A stretch of DNA of 64,000 nt from Achromobacter pulmonis. GTDB taxonomy: Bacteria > Pseudomonadota > Gammaproteobacteria > Burkholderiales > Burkholderiaceae_B. The DNA lies in assembly GCF_002885955.2 (NCBI RefSeq), contig NZ_POQS01000002.1, positions 598,303 through 662,302 on the forward strand, written 5' to 3'. The position numbers and the translations under genes are program-made. Below, piece by piece: positions 24,915 to 34,491 of the stretch (positions are counted from its first letter, which is position 1; each line of letters begins with the position of its first letter). Under the pieces are notes generated by a model, which was given only the letters and a program-made list of their open reading frames with translations, was not told the origin of the DNA and ran no database searches.

Positions 24915-27506
24915 ATGCTGGATAACTATCGCCAACACGTTGCCGAACGCGCGGCTCTGGGGATTCCCCCGCTGCCCCTTACGGCCAAACAAACCGCTGA
25001 ACTGATCGAACTGCTGAAGAACCCGCCCGCCGGCGAAGAGCAGAACCTGGTCGAGCTGTTGACCCACCGCGTGCCGGCCGGCGTGGACGATGCCGCCAAG
25101 GTCAAGGCCTCCTACCTGGCCGCCGTGGCGCTGGGCAAGGAAAACTGTGCGCTGGTCAGCCGCGCCAAGGCGACGGAACTGCTGGGCACGATGCTGGGCG
25201 GCTACAACATCGGCCCCCTGATCGAGCTGCTGGACGACGCCGAAATCGGCACCATCGCCGCCGACGCGCTGAAGAAGACCCTGCTGATGTTCGACGCCTT
25301 CCACGACGTGAAGGAAAAGGCGGACAAGGGCAACGCCAACGCCAAGGCCGTGATGCAGAGCTGGGCCGACGCCGAATGGTTCACCAGCCGTCCGGAACTG
25401 CCGGAAAGCCTGACCATCACCGTCTTCAAGGTGCCGGGCGAAACCAACACCGACGACCTGTCGCCGGCTCCGGACGCCACCACCCGCCCCGACATCCCCA
25501 TGCACGCCCTGGCGATGCTCAAGAACAAGCGCGAAGGCGCCGCGTTCCAGCCGGAGGAAGACGGCAAGCGCGGCCCGGTGCAGTTCATCGAATCGCTCAA
25601 GGAAAAAGGCCATCTGGTGGCCTACGTCGGCGACGTGGTCGGCACGGGCTCCTCGCGCAAGTCGGCCACCAACTCGGTGCTGTGGTTCACCGGCGAAGAC
25701 ATCCCCTTCGTGCCGAACAAGCGCTTCGGCGGCGTGTGCCTGGGCGGCAAGATCGCCCCGATCTTCTACAACACCATGGAAGACGCGGGCGCCCTGCCGA
25801 TCGAGCTGGACGTCTCCAAGATGGAAATGGGCGACGTGGTCGAACTGCGCCCCTATGAAGGCCGCGCCCTGAAGAACGGCGAAGTGATCGCCGAGTTCCA
25901 GGTGAAGTCCGACGTGCTGTTCGACGAAGTGCGCGCCGGCGGCCGCATTCCGCTGATCATCGGCCGCGGCCTGACGGCCAAGGCGCGCGAAGCGCTGGGC
26001 CTGGCGCCCTCGACGCTGTTCCGCCTGCCCAAGGACCCCGCCGACAGCGGCCGCGGCTACACCCTGGCCCAGAAGATGGTCGGCCGCGCCTGCGGCCTGG
26101 CCGAAGGCAAGGGCATCCGCCCGGGCACCTACTGCGAACCGAAGATGATCTCGGTCGGCAGCCAGGACACCACCGGCCCCATGACCCGCGACGAACTGAA
26201 GGACCTGGCCTGCCTGGGCTTCTCGTCCGACCTGGTGATGCAGTCGTTCTGCCACACCGCCGCCTATCCGAAGCCCGTGGACGTCAAGACCCACCACACG
26301 CTGCCGGAATTCATCAGCACCCGCGGCGGCGTCTCGCTGCGCCCGGGCGACGGCGTGATCCACTCGTGGCTCAACCGCATGCTGCTGCCCGACACCGTCG
26401 GCACCGGCGGCGACTCGCACACGCGCTTCCCCATCGGCATCTCGTTCCCGGCCGGCTCGGGCCTGGTGGCCTTCGCCGCCGCCACCGGCGTGATGCCGCT
26501 GGACATGCCTGAATCGGTGCTGGTGCGCTTCAAGGGCAAGATGCAGCCCGGCGTCACGCTGCGCGACCTGGTCAACGCCATCCCGCTGTACGCGATCAAG
26601 CAGGGCCTGCTGACCGTGGCCAAGCAAGGCAAGAAGAACATCTTCTCGGGCCGCATCCTCGAAATCGAAGGCCTGCCCGACCTGAAGGTGGAACAAGCCT
26701 TCGAACTGTCGGACGCCTCCGCCGAGCGTTCGGCCGCCGGCTGCACGGTGCGCCTGAACAAGGAACCGATCATCGAGTACATCAACAGCAACATCGTGAT
26801 GCTGAAGTGGATGATCGCCAACGGCTACGAAGACGAGCGCACGCTGGGCCGCCGCATCAAGGCCATGGAAGCCTGGCTGGCCGATCCCAAGCTGCTGGAG
26901 CCGGACGCCGACGCCGAATACGCCGCGGTCATCGAGATCGACCTGGCCGACGTGCACGAGCCCATCGTGGCCTGCCCGAACGACCCCGACGACGTCAAGA
27001 CGCTGTCGGACGTGGCCGGCGCCAAGATCGACGAAGTGTTCATCGGCAGCTGCATGACCAACATCGGCCACTTCCGCGCGGCTTCCAAGCTGCTGGAAGG
27101 CAAGCGCGATATCCCGGTCAAGCTGTGGGTCGCTCCGCCCACCAAGATGGACGCCACCCAGCTGACCGAGGAAGGCCACTACGGCGTGTTCGGCACGGCC
27201 GGCGCCCGCACCGAAATGCCGGGCTGCTCGCTGTGCATGGGCAACCAGGCGCAGGTCCGCGAAGGCGCGACGGTCATGTCGACCAGCACCCGCAACTTCC
27301 CGAACCGCCTGGGCAAGAACACCAACGTGTACCTGGGTTCGGCCGAACTGGCCGCGATCTGCTCGAAGCTGGGCCGCATCCCGACCAAGGACGAGTACAT
27401 GGCCGACATGGGCGTCATCAACAAGAGCGGCGACCAGATCTACCAGTACCTGAACTTCGACAAGATCGCCGACTACAAGGACGTGGCCGACGTCATCGAG
27501 GTCTAA
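24915..27506 (+). CDS. acnB: Aconitate hydratase B (bifunctional 2-methylisocitrate dehydratase type)
   Basis: TCA-cycle enzyme interconverting citrate and isocitrate; AcnB also dehydrates 2-methylcitrate derivatives. The 863-aa length matches E. coli AcnB. Domain order is typical: N-terminal HEAT-like domain ([20 protein letters not shown]), the swivel domain moved to the N-terminal half ([20 protein letters not shown]), then the catalytic domains. The 4Fe-4S ligands are Cys713 ([12 protein letters not shown]), Cys771 and Cys774 ([10 protein letters not shown]). The start is the ATG of MLDNYR after GAGCAGG. Monocistronic, with its own promoter and a strong terminator. Confidence 0.97.
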   Translation: MLDNYRQHVAERAALGIPPLPLTAKQTAELIELLKNPPAGEEQNLVELLTHRVPAGVDDAAKVKASYLAAVALGKENCALVSRAKATELLGTMLGGYNIGPLIELLDDAEIGTIAADALKKTLLMFDAFHDVKEKADKGNANAKAVMQSWADAEWFTSRPELPESLTITVFKVPGETNTDDLSPAPDATTRPDIPMHALAMLKNKREGAAFQPEEDGKRGPVQFIESLKEKGHLVAYVGDVVGTGSSRKSATNSVLWFTGEDIPFVPNKRFGGVCLGGKIAPIFYNTMEDAGALPIELDVSKMEMGDVVELRPYEGRALKNGEVIAEFQVKSDVLFDEVRAGGRIPLIIGRGLTAKAREALGLAPSTLFRLPKDPADSGRGYTLAQKMVGRACGLAEGKGIRPGTYCEPKMISVGSQDTTGPMTRDELKDLACLGFSSDLVMQSFCHTAAYPKPVDVKTHHTLPEFISTRGGVSLRPGDGVIHSWLNRMLLPDTVGTGGDSHTRFPIGISFPAGSGLVAFAAATGVMPLDMPESVLVRFKGKMQPGVTLRDLVNAIPLYAIKQGLLTVAKQGKKNIFSGRILEIEGLPDLKVEQAFELSDASAERSAAGCTVRLNKEPIIEYINSNIVMLKWMIANGYEDERTLGRRIKAMEAWLADPKLLEPDADAEYAAVIEIDLADVHEPIVACPNDPDDVKTLSDVAGAKIDEVFIGSCMTNIGHFRAASKLLEGKRDIPVKLWVAPPTKMDATQLTEEGHYGVFGTAGARTEMPGCSLCMGNQAQVREGATVMSTSTRNFPNRLGKNTNVYLGSAELAAICSKLGRIPTKDEYMADMGVINKSGDQIYQYLNFDKIADYKDVADVIEV

Positions 27507-27532
27507 GCACCCGCCAGGCCCGCGCCTGCAAG

Positions 27533-27562
27533 ACGGCCCCGGATCGCTCCGGGGCCGTTTTT
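27533..27562 (+). terminator. Rho-independent terminator of acnB
   Basis: A perfect 10-bp stem, ACGGCCCCGG with CCGGGGCCGT (27533-27542 and 27549-27558), 6-nt loop ATCGCT, is followed by five T residues. It starts 27 nt after the acnB stop and touches the stop of the convergent XRE gene. Confidence 0.9.
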
Positions 27563-28368
27563 CATTTGCGGCCGCCCTGCGCGGCGTCCGGCTGCCTCGC
27601 ATACACGACCAGGCGAAGATGCCGGTCCTCGTCGATGGTCAGCGAAGTGTGCTCGTAGGGCTCGGCCCGGCCGTCCATCGCCAGGGTGCGCACGCCGCTG
27701 CATGGCGCATGCACGTCATGCTTGCGCCACCATGCCTTGAATTCCGGCGACACCTGCTGCAGCTCGTCGACCAGCTCGTGGATGTCGGCTTCCTGCGTGG
27801 CGCGCGCGAAATCGCGGCGAAAGCTCGACAACATCAACGGCGCCTGTGCTTCCCAGTCGTGCACGCGCTCGCGCAGCAAGGCATCGGTGAACAGCATCCA
27901 CAGCAGGTTGCGCCGCCCGGGCGCATGCGAACCGAAGGCGAACATGGCATCGGCCAACGCGTTGTAGCCCAGCACGTCCCAGCGCAGATTGAGCACGAAG
28001 GCCGCATGGGGCAGATCGTGCATCAGGCGCGCCACCAGCGGCGGCAGTTCGCACCAGGTCTTGCCGGGTTCGGCGGGCGGCCGTTCGTGGGCCAGCAGGA
28101 ACAAATGGCGGCGTTCGGCGGCGTCCAGTTTCAGCGCGCGCGCCAGGTTCTCCAGGAACGCGGCGGACACGCCGATGTCGCGCCCCTGCTCCAGCCAGGT
28201 GTACCAGGTCAGTCCGACCCCCGCGAGCGCGGCCACCTCTTCGCGGCGCAGGCCCGGCGTGCGCCGCCGGCCGCCGCTGGGCAGGCCCGCATCCGCGGGC
28301 GACAGGCGCTCGCGGCGCGCGCGCAAGAAGGCGGCAAGGTCGGCGCGGGTACGTTCCAGGGTGCGCAT
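27562..28368 (-). CDS. XRE-family regulator with MmyB-like ligand-binding domain
   Basis: Regulator of 268 aa. The N-terminal helix-turn-helix (RTPGLRREEVAALAGVGLTWYTWLEQGRDI, shown in part) is followed by a PAS-like MmyB-type C-terminal domain (LPHAAFVLNLRWDVLGYNALADAMF, RNLLWMLF, VHDWEAQAPLML). This family often represses an adjacent transporter or oxidoreductase. It diverges from an MFS efflux gene across about 100 bp containing repeated ATTGCTT motifs, so it probably controls that transporter. The ligand is unknown. Confidence 0.88.
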   Translation of the reverse strand: MRTLERTRADLAAFLRARRERLSPADAGLPSGGRRRTPGLRREEVAALAGVGLTWYTWLEQGRDIGVSAAFLENLARALKLDAAERRHLFLLAHERPPAEPGKTWCELPPLVARLMHDLPHAAFVLNLRWDVLGYNALADAMFAFGSHAPGRRNLLWMLFTDALLRERVHDWEAQAPLMLSSFRRDFARATQEADIHELVDELQQVSPEFKAWWRKHDVHAPCSGVRTLAMDGRAEPYEHTSLTIDEDRHLRLVVYARQPDAAQGGRK

Positions 28369-28378
28369 GGCTTATCTC

Positions 28379-28425
28379 ATTGCTTTAAGTAATACCATAA
28401 ACGGTTAAATTGTAATTGCTTAACC
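28379..28425. promoter_or_regulatory. Divergent operator region of XRE/MFS pair
   Basis: The short AT-rich gap contains the inverted repeat GGTTAA (28403-28408) and TTAACC (28420-28425) with an 11-nt spacer, and two copies of ATTGCTT (from 28379 and 28415). Their place between divergent start codons suggests a regulator site for the XRE protein. No promoter hexamers were assigned with confidence. Confidence 0.4.
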
Positions 28426-28466
28426 AGGCCAGCAGAATGATTGCCTCTCTATTCTGGATAAGCAAG

Positions 28467-29921
28467 ATGAACCCGCATTCCTGTATTTCCGCGCCGCCCG
28501 CGGGCGCGCTCGCCGCCCCGCCCTGGCTTGGCCTGTCCGTACTGCTGCTGGGGGGCTTCGTCACCATCTTCGACCTGTTCGTGGTCAACGTCGCCATCCC
28601 CGCCATGCAGGCCGGACTGGGCGCCAGCTTCGCGCAGATAGGCTTCATTGTGGCCGGCTACGAACTGGCGTTCGGCGTGCTGTTGATCACGGGCGGGCGG
28701 CTCGGCGATCTGTATGGGCGGCGCCGCCTGTTCGCCGTCGGCATGGCCGGATTCACGCTGGCCTCGGCGCTGTGCGGGCTGGCCCCCGACGCCGGCTTCC
28801 TGATCGGCGCCCGGGTGTTGCAGGGCCTGGCGGCCGCCTTGCTGTTCCCGCAGGTGTATGCGTCCATCCGCGTCAATTTCGAGGGCGAGCACGGCCGCCG
28901 CGCCTTCGGCCTGCTGGGCATGACGCTCGGCCTGGCGGCCATCGCCGGACAGGTGCTGGGCGGCTGGCTGGTGCACGCGGATCTGTTCGGGCTGGGCTGG
29001 CGCAGCATCTTTCTCATCAACGTGCCGATCGGCCTGGGCGCCATCGCGGCCGCGCGGCGCATTCCGGAATCGCGCGCGCCGCAGCGTCCGGCGCTGGACT
29101 GGAGCGGCGTGCTGCTGGTCAGCCTGGGACTGGCGCTGCTGCTGGTGCCGCTGATCGAAGGCCCCGGACAGGGCTGGCCCGCCTGGAGCCTGTGGGCGCT
29201 GGCCGCGTCGGCCGCGCTGCTGGCGGCGTTCTATCGCCACCAGGAACGGCGGCGCATCGCGGGCGGCCTGCCGCTGGTGGACATGCGCCTGTTGGGCGAA
29301 CGGCGCTTCGCACTGGGCGCGCTGCTGGTGCTGCTGATCTATTCCACTTCCAGTTCGTTCTTCCTGTGCTTCGCGCTGCTGACGCAGACCGGACTGGGAC
29401 TGGACCCCTTCGTGGCGGGCAGCATATTCGCCCCATGCAGCGTGGGCTTCGTCGCCGCCTCGCTGGCCGCGCCCCGGCTGGTGTCGCGCTGGGGCATCCG
29501 GGCCATCGCCGCGGGCGCGCTGGCCTATGCCGCGTCGCTGGCGCTGCTGATCGCGCAGGTGTGGGCCGCGGGCGCCGGCCTGGAGCCGCCGCGGCTGATT
29601 CCGGCGCTGATCGCGGTGGGCGCCGGCCAGGGCATCATCATGACGCCGCTGCTGAATCTGGTGCTGGGGTTCGTCAGGCAATCGCAGGCGGGCATGGCGG
29701 CGGGCGTGGTCTCCACCGTGCAGCAGGTCGGCGCGGCGCTGGGCGTGGCGGCGGTCGGCATTCTGTTCGGCGCGACGCTGGCCGACGGCGTTGCGGCGGC
29801 CCGGGCGGACCTGTACGTCTCGGCCTTCGTGGCGGGCATGCTGTACAACCTGGGCGCCGCCTTGCTGGTTTGCGTGCTGTTGCGGATGCTGGCGAGCATC
29901 CAGCGGGAGGCGGGCCGATAG
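28467..29921 (+). CDS. MFS transporter, DHA2 (14-helix) drug exporter family
   Basis: Inner-membrane proton-coupled exporter of about 484 aa with 14 predicted hydrophobic segments. DHA2 hallmarks are the first-helix motif FVTIFDLFVVNVAIPAMQ, the A-motif GGRLGDLYGRRRLFAVG after helix 2, and motif C-like GLAAIAGQVLGGWLV in helix 5. It resembles EmrB/QacA-type multidrug exporters. Three upstream in-frame starts exist; the ATG at 28467 has GGATAAG in front and gives the usual short cytoplasmic N-terminus. Probably controlled by the divergent XRE regulator. Substrates unknown. Confidence 0.88.
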   Translation: MNPHSCISAPPAGALAAPPWLGLSVLLLGGFVTIFDLFVVNVAIPAMQAGLGASFAQIGFIVAGYELAFGVLLITGGRLGDLYGRRRLFAVGMAGFTLASALCGLAPDAGFLIGARVLQGLAAALLFPQVYASIRVNFEGEHGRRAFGLLGMTLGLAAIAGQVLGGWLVHADLFGLGWRSIFLINVPIGLGAIAAARRIPESRAPQRPALDWSGVLLVSLGLALLLVPLIEGPGQGWPAWSLWALAASAALLAAFYRHQERRRIAGGLPLVDMRLLGERRFALGALLVLLIYSTSSSFFLCFALLTQTGLGLDPFVAGSIFAPCSVGFVAASLAAPRLVSRWGIRAIAAGALAYAASLALLIAQVWAAGAGLEPPRLIPALIAVGAGQGIIMTPLLNLVLGFVRQSQAGMAAGVVSTVQQVGAALGVAAVGILFGATLADGVAAARADLYVSAFVAGMLYNLGAALLVCVLLRMLASIQREAGR

Positions 29922-29990
29922 CGGCGCACTGCGATACGTTTCAATACAATCGCAACACCCGTCTACATAGCCCCGGAGGAAATCCCGCCA

Positions 29991-30587
29991 ATGACCCGGC
30001 TCCTGCTGCCGCCGCTGCTGCTGGCGCTCGCCGGCTGCGCCACCGCGCCGCCGTCCAACCCGGAGAACATCTGCGCCATCTTCCGCGAAAAGCCGGACTG
30101 GCACGACGCCGCGCTGCGGGTGCAGAAGAAATGGGGCGCGCCGGTGGCGGTGCCGATGGCGATGATGTACCAGGAATCCTCGTTCAAGCAGGACGCGCTG
30201 CCGCCGCGCTATTACTTCCTGGGCTTCATCCCGTGGGGCCGGGTCAGCTCGGCCTACGGTTACGCCCAGGCCAAGGACGAAACCTGGGCCGACTACAAAA
30301 AAGACGCCGGCGGCTGGGGCGCCAGCCGCGACGACTTCGCCGACGCGCTGGACTTCATGGGCTGGTACATGAACAAGACCCAGCGCATCAACGGCGTCTC
30401 CAAATGGGACGCCTACGGCCAGTACCTGAACTATCACGAAGGCTGGACCGGTTACCGCAACCGCAGCTACGAGCGCAAGGCCTGGCTCAAGACGGTGTCG
30501 GGCAAGGTCCAGGCGCGCGCCGAGAAATTCAGCGCGCAGTACAAGAGCTGCGAAGCCAGCCTGACGCGCGGCGGGTGGTTCTGGTGA
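29991..30587 (+). CDS. Lytic transglycosylase-like (SLT) lipoprotein
   Basis: Lipoprotein of 198 aa: signal peptide with lipobox LAGC (lipidated Cys16). The body has SLT-fold features: Glu62 in MMYQESSFKQDA as candidate catalytic acid, then SSAYGYAQAKDETW, matching the E-S and G-x-A-Q signatures of goose-lysozyme-type transglycosylases. It would cleave glycan strands in the periplasm from the outer membrane. Preceded by an excellent ribosome site (GGAGGAAA). Converges with the broken TonB receptor gene. Catalytic competence is likely but not certain because the C-terminal half is divergent. Confidence 0.85.
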   Translation: MTRLLLPPLLLALAGCATAPPSNPENICAIFREKPDWHDAALRVQKKWGAPVAVPMAMMYQESSFKQDALPPRYYFLGFIPWGRVSSAYGYAQAKDETWADYKKDAGGWGASRDDFADALDFMGWYMNKTQRINGVSKWDAYGQYLNYHEGWTGYRNRSYERKAWLKTVSGKVQARAEKFSAQYKSCEASLTRGGWFW

Positions 30588-30603
30588 GGGCCGGGGCCGC
30601 GCC

Positions 30604-32814
30604 CTAGAAATCCATGCTCGCGCTCAGCGAGAAGGTGCGCGGCCCGCCCAGCGCCAGATAGCCGTTGCCGGGATACCCGCCCACCGAGGACCAGTAGTTG
30701 CGGTTGGCGATGTTGTCCACGCGCGCGCGCAGGGTCAGCACGTGGCCGTCCACGTCCATCATGTAGCGCAGGCCGGCGTCGAAACGGGTCTAGCCCGGGA
30801 CCTTGAGCGTGTTGGCGTCGTCGGCGTAGGACGAGCCGGTATAGACCACGCGGCCGTCCACCGCCAGGCCGGGCACGCCCGGGATGTCCCATTCCACGCC
30901 CAGGTTGGCCTGGAAGCGCGGCACGCCGATCACGCGGTTGCCGTCGATGGAGGGCGTGCCGGTGGCGCGCTGCTCGGCGTCCAGCCAGGTCAGCCCGCCC
31001 AGCAGGCGCACGCTGTTGACGGGCTCGCCGTAGAAGGTCAGCTCGGCACCCTGGTGGCGGTCCTTGCCGGAGATGGTGAGCGCGTTGCTGGCGTCGTACA
31101 TGGCGCGCGGCCGGTCGGTGGAGAACAGCGCCAGGCCCGCGCCCAGTCCGTCGCCCTCGTACTTCACGCCGACTTCCTTCTGCTTGGAAACGAAGGGCGG
31201 CAGGCTCTGGCCGACGTTGGGCACCGGCTTGCCGCCGGCCATGGCCGGAGCGGTCGGGCCTGCCGTCAGGGCCTCGATGTAGTTGGCGTACAGCGAAACG
31301 TCGGGCGCGACCTTGACCACCAGGCCGGCGGCCGGCGAATTGTGGCTGGCGTCATAGGCGCTGCTTTCGTTGCCGGTGTTGTACGCATACGCGCGCTGCG
31401 ACAGGCGCTGGTGGCGGATGCCCGCCGTCAGCCGCACCCGGTCGTCGAGGAACGACAGCGTGTCGCCGATGGCGTAGCTGCTCAGGCGGATGCGGTTCTG
31501 CAGCGCCGGATCGTCCAGGTCGTTGCCGCGCAGCGCGCCGGCGCTGAACGCCGGCTTGTCGTACGAAACCGGGTCGTAGATGTTGGTGGGGAACTTGTTG
31601 CCGAAGTCCATCACGTAGGCGTTCCTGGTCTTCAGGTCGAAGAACGAGGCCGACACCACGAATTCGTGGCCCACCGGGCCGGTGCGGGCCTTGCCGCGCA
31701 GGCCGAACTCGCCGGTGTTGACGCTGTCCTCGCGCGTGTTGTCGAACCGGTAGAAGGTGCCGTCGCCCGTGCTGCCGTTGGTCAGCGTGACATTGCCCAG
31801 CGAGTTGGCTTCGTCGCTGCGGCGCATGCCGAAGGCCGCGTAGGCCGTCAGCCGGTCGCTGAAATCATGTTCGGCGCGCACGGTGCCGAAGAGATCGCGT
31901 TCGTTGGAATAGGTCCAGGGCTGCGCGTAGTTGGAACTGGCGTCGGGCGCGTCGGGCACCGTGGTGACCCCGGCGCCCAGCGTGACGTTGGGACGCGCGC
32001 GCTTGAGCTTGTTTTCCTGCCAGCCGATGTCGGCCGACAGGCGCGTATCGGCCGAGCGCCAGTCCAGGCCCAGCGACACCAGGCTGGTGCGCGAATGTTC
32101 GTCATCGATGCCGGTGTCGCCGCTATGCTGCGCGGCGTTCAGGCGGATGCCGGTGCTGTCGCCCGGACCGAAACGGCGCGCGAGGTCGGTGGACAGCTGG
32201 ATGCGGCCGCCGCTGGACACGCCGGTGGTGACGCGCGTCAGCGGTTCGTTGGGCGCGCGCTTGGGCACCAGGTTGATCACGCCGCCGATGCCGCCGCCGC
32301 CGGGCGCCGCGCCGGTCAGGAAGGTCGAAGCGCCGCGCAGCACCTCCACGCGCTCGAACAGTTCGGTGGCGATGTACTGGCGCGGCAGCAGGCTGTAGAG
32401 ACCGTTGTAGGCCACGTCGTCCGAGCCCAGAATGAAGCCGCGGATGAAGTACGACTCCTGGAAATTGCCGAAGCCCCGCGCCACGCGCACGCCGGCGTCG
32501 TTCTGCAGCACGTCGCCCACGCTGCGCGCCTGCCGGTCCTGGATCAGCTCGTTGGTGTAGCTGGTGATGCTGAACGGCGTGTCCATGATGTCCTGCGTGC
32601 CCAGCACGCCGATGCGCCCGCCGCGGGCCACCTGCCCGCCCGCGAACGGCGCGGCCAGGCCGCCGGCCGAGGCGTCGGCGCTGGCTTCGACGGTAATGGC
32701 GTCCATGGAAACCACCGGCTCCTGGCCGGTGGCGGAAGAAGCGGCGTTCTGGGCGTAGACGGAAGCGCAGCACGGCAGCGCGGCTGCCATGCAGGCTAGG
32801 GCTTTGATCTTCAT
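30604..32814 (-). pseudogene. TonB-dependent siderophore receptor with a premature stop near the C-terminus
   Basis: Outer-membrane receptor gene with signal peptide (MKIKALACMAAALPCCASVYA), plug domain (DTPFSITSYTNELIQD, SVGDVLQNDAGVRV, VEVLRGASTFLTG, GGVINLVPKRA) and a long beta-barrel. Reading stops at an in-frame TAG (30790-30792) after residue 674. The same frame continues for exactly 61 good barrel codons, including VDNIANRNYW and the terminal SLSASMDF ending in Phe, to a second TAG at 30604-30606. Family members usually have Trp or Tyr at the stop position, so one base change (for example TGG to TAG) explains it. Without the last strands and terminal Phe signal the barrel should not assemble. 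A sequencing error or stop suppression cannot be excluded. Confidence 0.85.
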
Positions 32815-32905
32815 ATCGGGATGTCCGCGTGGGCGGGTCTTGAGTGGAAAACTGCAGAATCCCGATCGGCCGGGCTTCAATTCATCCCGGCCATAATACA
32901 CAAAA

Positions 32906-32924
32906 CGGAATCGTTCTCATTAGT
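32906..32924 (-). promoter_or_regulatory. Candidate Fur box upstream of the TonB receptor gene
   Basis: On the minus strand ACTAATGAGAACGATTCCG agrees with the Fur 19-mer at about 11 positions, including the AATGAGAA core common in Alcaligenaceae iron-receptor promoters. It lies about 92 bp upstream of the receptor start in an AT-rich stretch. Iron control is inferred from motif plus gene type. Confidence 0.5.
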
Positions 32925-32991
32925 TTTACTAATTACTGAACATGTGAATGTTGTGGTGGGGCAACGTCGATTCCCGTTGTTCAATGGGTCA

Positions 32992-34491
32992 TCAGCTACG
33001 CGGGTCGTAATCCTCGGGGGCCATCGGCTCCAGCGGAAAATGCGGGCCCGTGCGCTTGCGGAATTCGAACAGCGACCAGTCCGAACTGGTCACGCCGGGG
33101 CTGTCGCACTCCACCAGCGCCGATGAGATCGGCACGAATACGGGCCGGCAGTACATGCGCGACTTGACCAGGATGTAGCGCGCCTCGGTGGGCTCCACGC
33201 CCAGGCTGCGGAATACGCCCAGGTCCCAGGGCTCGTGGGTGCGTTCGGTGATGACCAGGCGCGCCGCGCCGATGTCGAGCACGGCGCTGCGGCCCATGCA
33301 GGCCATCTGCCCGGTGTAGGTGGGCCCCGTGATGAGATATTCGCCGTTGCTGAGCGCCTCCACCCGGCCGCGCAGCGTGACCGGGCGGGCCGGACGACCG
33401 ATGCTGTCGATGGCGCGCTTGTTGCCCACCGGCAGTTCCACCTGCGCCCCCACGCCGGCGCGCGTGAGCGCAGCGACCGCTTCCGGATCGCAATACAGCC
33501 CCGCCACGATGCCGTCCAGTCCCGCGTCCAGCGCCGCCGTCAGCACGTCCATGGTGTCGCAGGTGCCGCCGCTCATGCAGTTGTCGCCGTGGTCCAGCAG
33601 CAGCACGGGCCGGCTTGCGCCTTCGGCCAGCTGGCGCGCGCGCGCCAGCGATTGCGTCAGCGGCTCGCTGCGGTACAGAAAGCCCTCGCGGTCGGCCCAG
33701 ATGGACGCGGCCATGTCGCCGGCGATGCGCTCGGCCTCCTCCTGGCTGCCGTCGGCCACCGCCACCACGCTGAGGCAGGGATGGGGGATGTCGGCCAGCC
33801 CGAAGCCGGCCAGCACCGAGACGCCGAGCGCGCCGGCGGCTTCGGCGCGCCGCGCGGCCTCGACGGCTGCGCGCATCGCGCCCTCGCCGGTGTTGCTGCG
33901 CAGCGTGTGCGATACCAGCGGCAGCCGGCGCCAGGCCATGAACGGCCTGGTGCGGCCGTCGATGGCGTCGAACAGTAGGCGGCCGGCGTGCTCGCCGGTT
34001 TCGTACATGTCGATGTGCGGATAGGTCTTGAAGCTGACGATGACATCGGCGTTGGCGACCATCTTCGGCGTCACGTTGCCGTGCAGGTCCAGCGCGACCG
34101 CGATGGGCGCGTCCGGCGCCGCGCGGCGCACGCGTTCGAGCAGGTCGCCTTCGCCGTCGTCGGTGCTTTCCACCGCCATCGCGCCATGCAGGTCCAGCAG
34201 GATGGCGTCGCAGCCCGGCGCGGCCGCGACGATGCGCGCGCACAGGGTTTCGTAGGCGTCGGCGGCCACCCGGCCGCTGGGATAGGCGGTGGCCGACACC
34301 GGCGTCACCAGCTGCGCGCCGCGCGCCTCGGCCAGGTCGATGAACGCCGCCATCGCGGTGCGCTTGCCGTGGTTCTCGGCATAGGCCTCGGCGTCGAAGG
34401 TCGGCCCCGCCACGCCGAAGGCCGACAGCGGCGTGGGCACCGGCGAGAAGGTGTTGGTCTCGTGGTTCATGCGGGCGATCAGGACTTTCAT
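32992..34491 (-). CDS. M81 (MlrC-like) metallopeptidase
   Basis: Zinc-dependent hydrolase of 499 aa. MlrC hallmarks: N-terminal MKVLIARMNHETNTFSPVPT (M81 zinc-site Asn-His-Glu), DAILLDLHGAM near residue 98, VALDLHGNVT near 135, then SFKTYPHIDMYETGEHAG, and a C-terminal MlrC domain (VLLLDHGDNCMSGGTCDTM). The family was named after the microcystin-degrading enzyme MlrC, but most members are of unknown substrate and probably cleave small amides or peptides. The start overlaps the upstream amidase stop (ATGA). It is the last gene of the transporter-hydrolase operon, so it probably processes the imported solute. Confidence 0.87.
   Translation of the reverse strand: MKVLIARMNHETNTFSPVPTPLSAFGVAGPTFDAEAYAENHGKRTAMAAFIDLAEARGAQLVTPVSATAYPSGRVAADAYETLCARIVAAAPGCDAILLDLHGAMAVESTDDGEGDLLERVRRAAPDAPIAVALDLHGNVTPKMVANADVIVSFKTYPHIDMYETGEHAGRLLFDAIDGRTRPFMAWRRLPLVSHTLRSNTGEGAMRAAVEAARRAEAAGALGVSVLAGFGLADIPHPCLSVVAVADGSQEEAERIAGDMAASIWADREGFLYRSEPLTQSLARARQLAEGASRPVLLLDHGDNCMSGGTCDTMDVLTAALDAGLDGIVAGLYCDPEAVAALTRAGVGAQVELPVGNKRAIDSIGRPARPVTLRGRVEALSNGEYLITGPTYTGQMACMGRSAVLDIGAARLVITERTHEPWDLGVFRSLGVEPTEARYILVKSRMYCRPVFVPISSALVECDSPGVTSSDWSLFEFRKRTGPHFPLEPMAPEDYDPRS

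Noticed and set aside
24819-27602. 927-codon minus-strand open frame opposite acnB
   Set aside because: Shadow frame of a GC-rich gene: His/Gln/Val-rich, no domains, and acnB on the plus strand is unambiguous.
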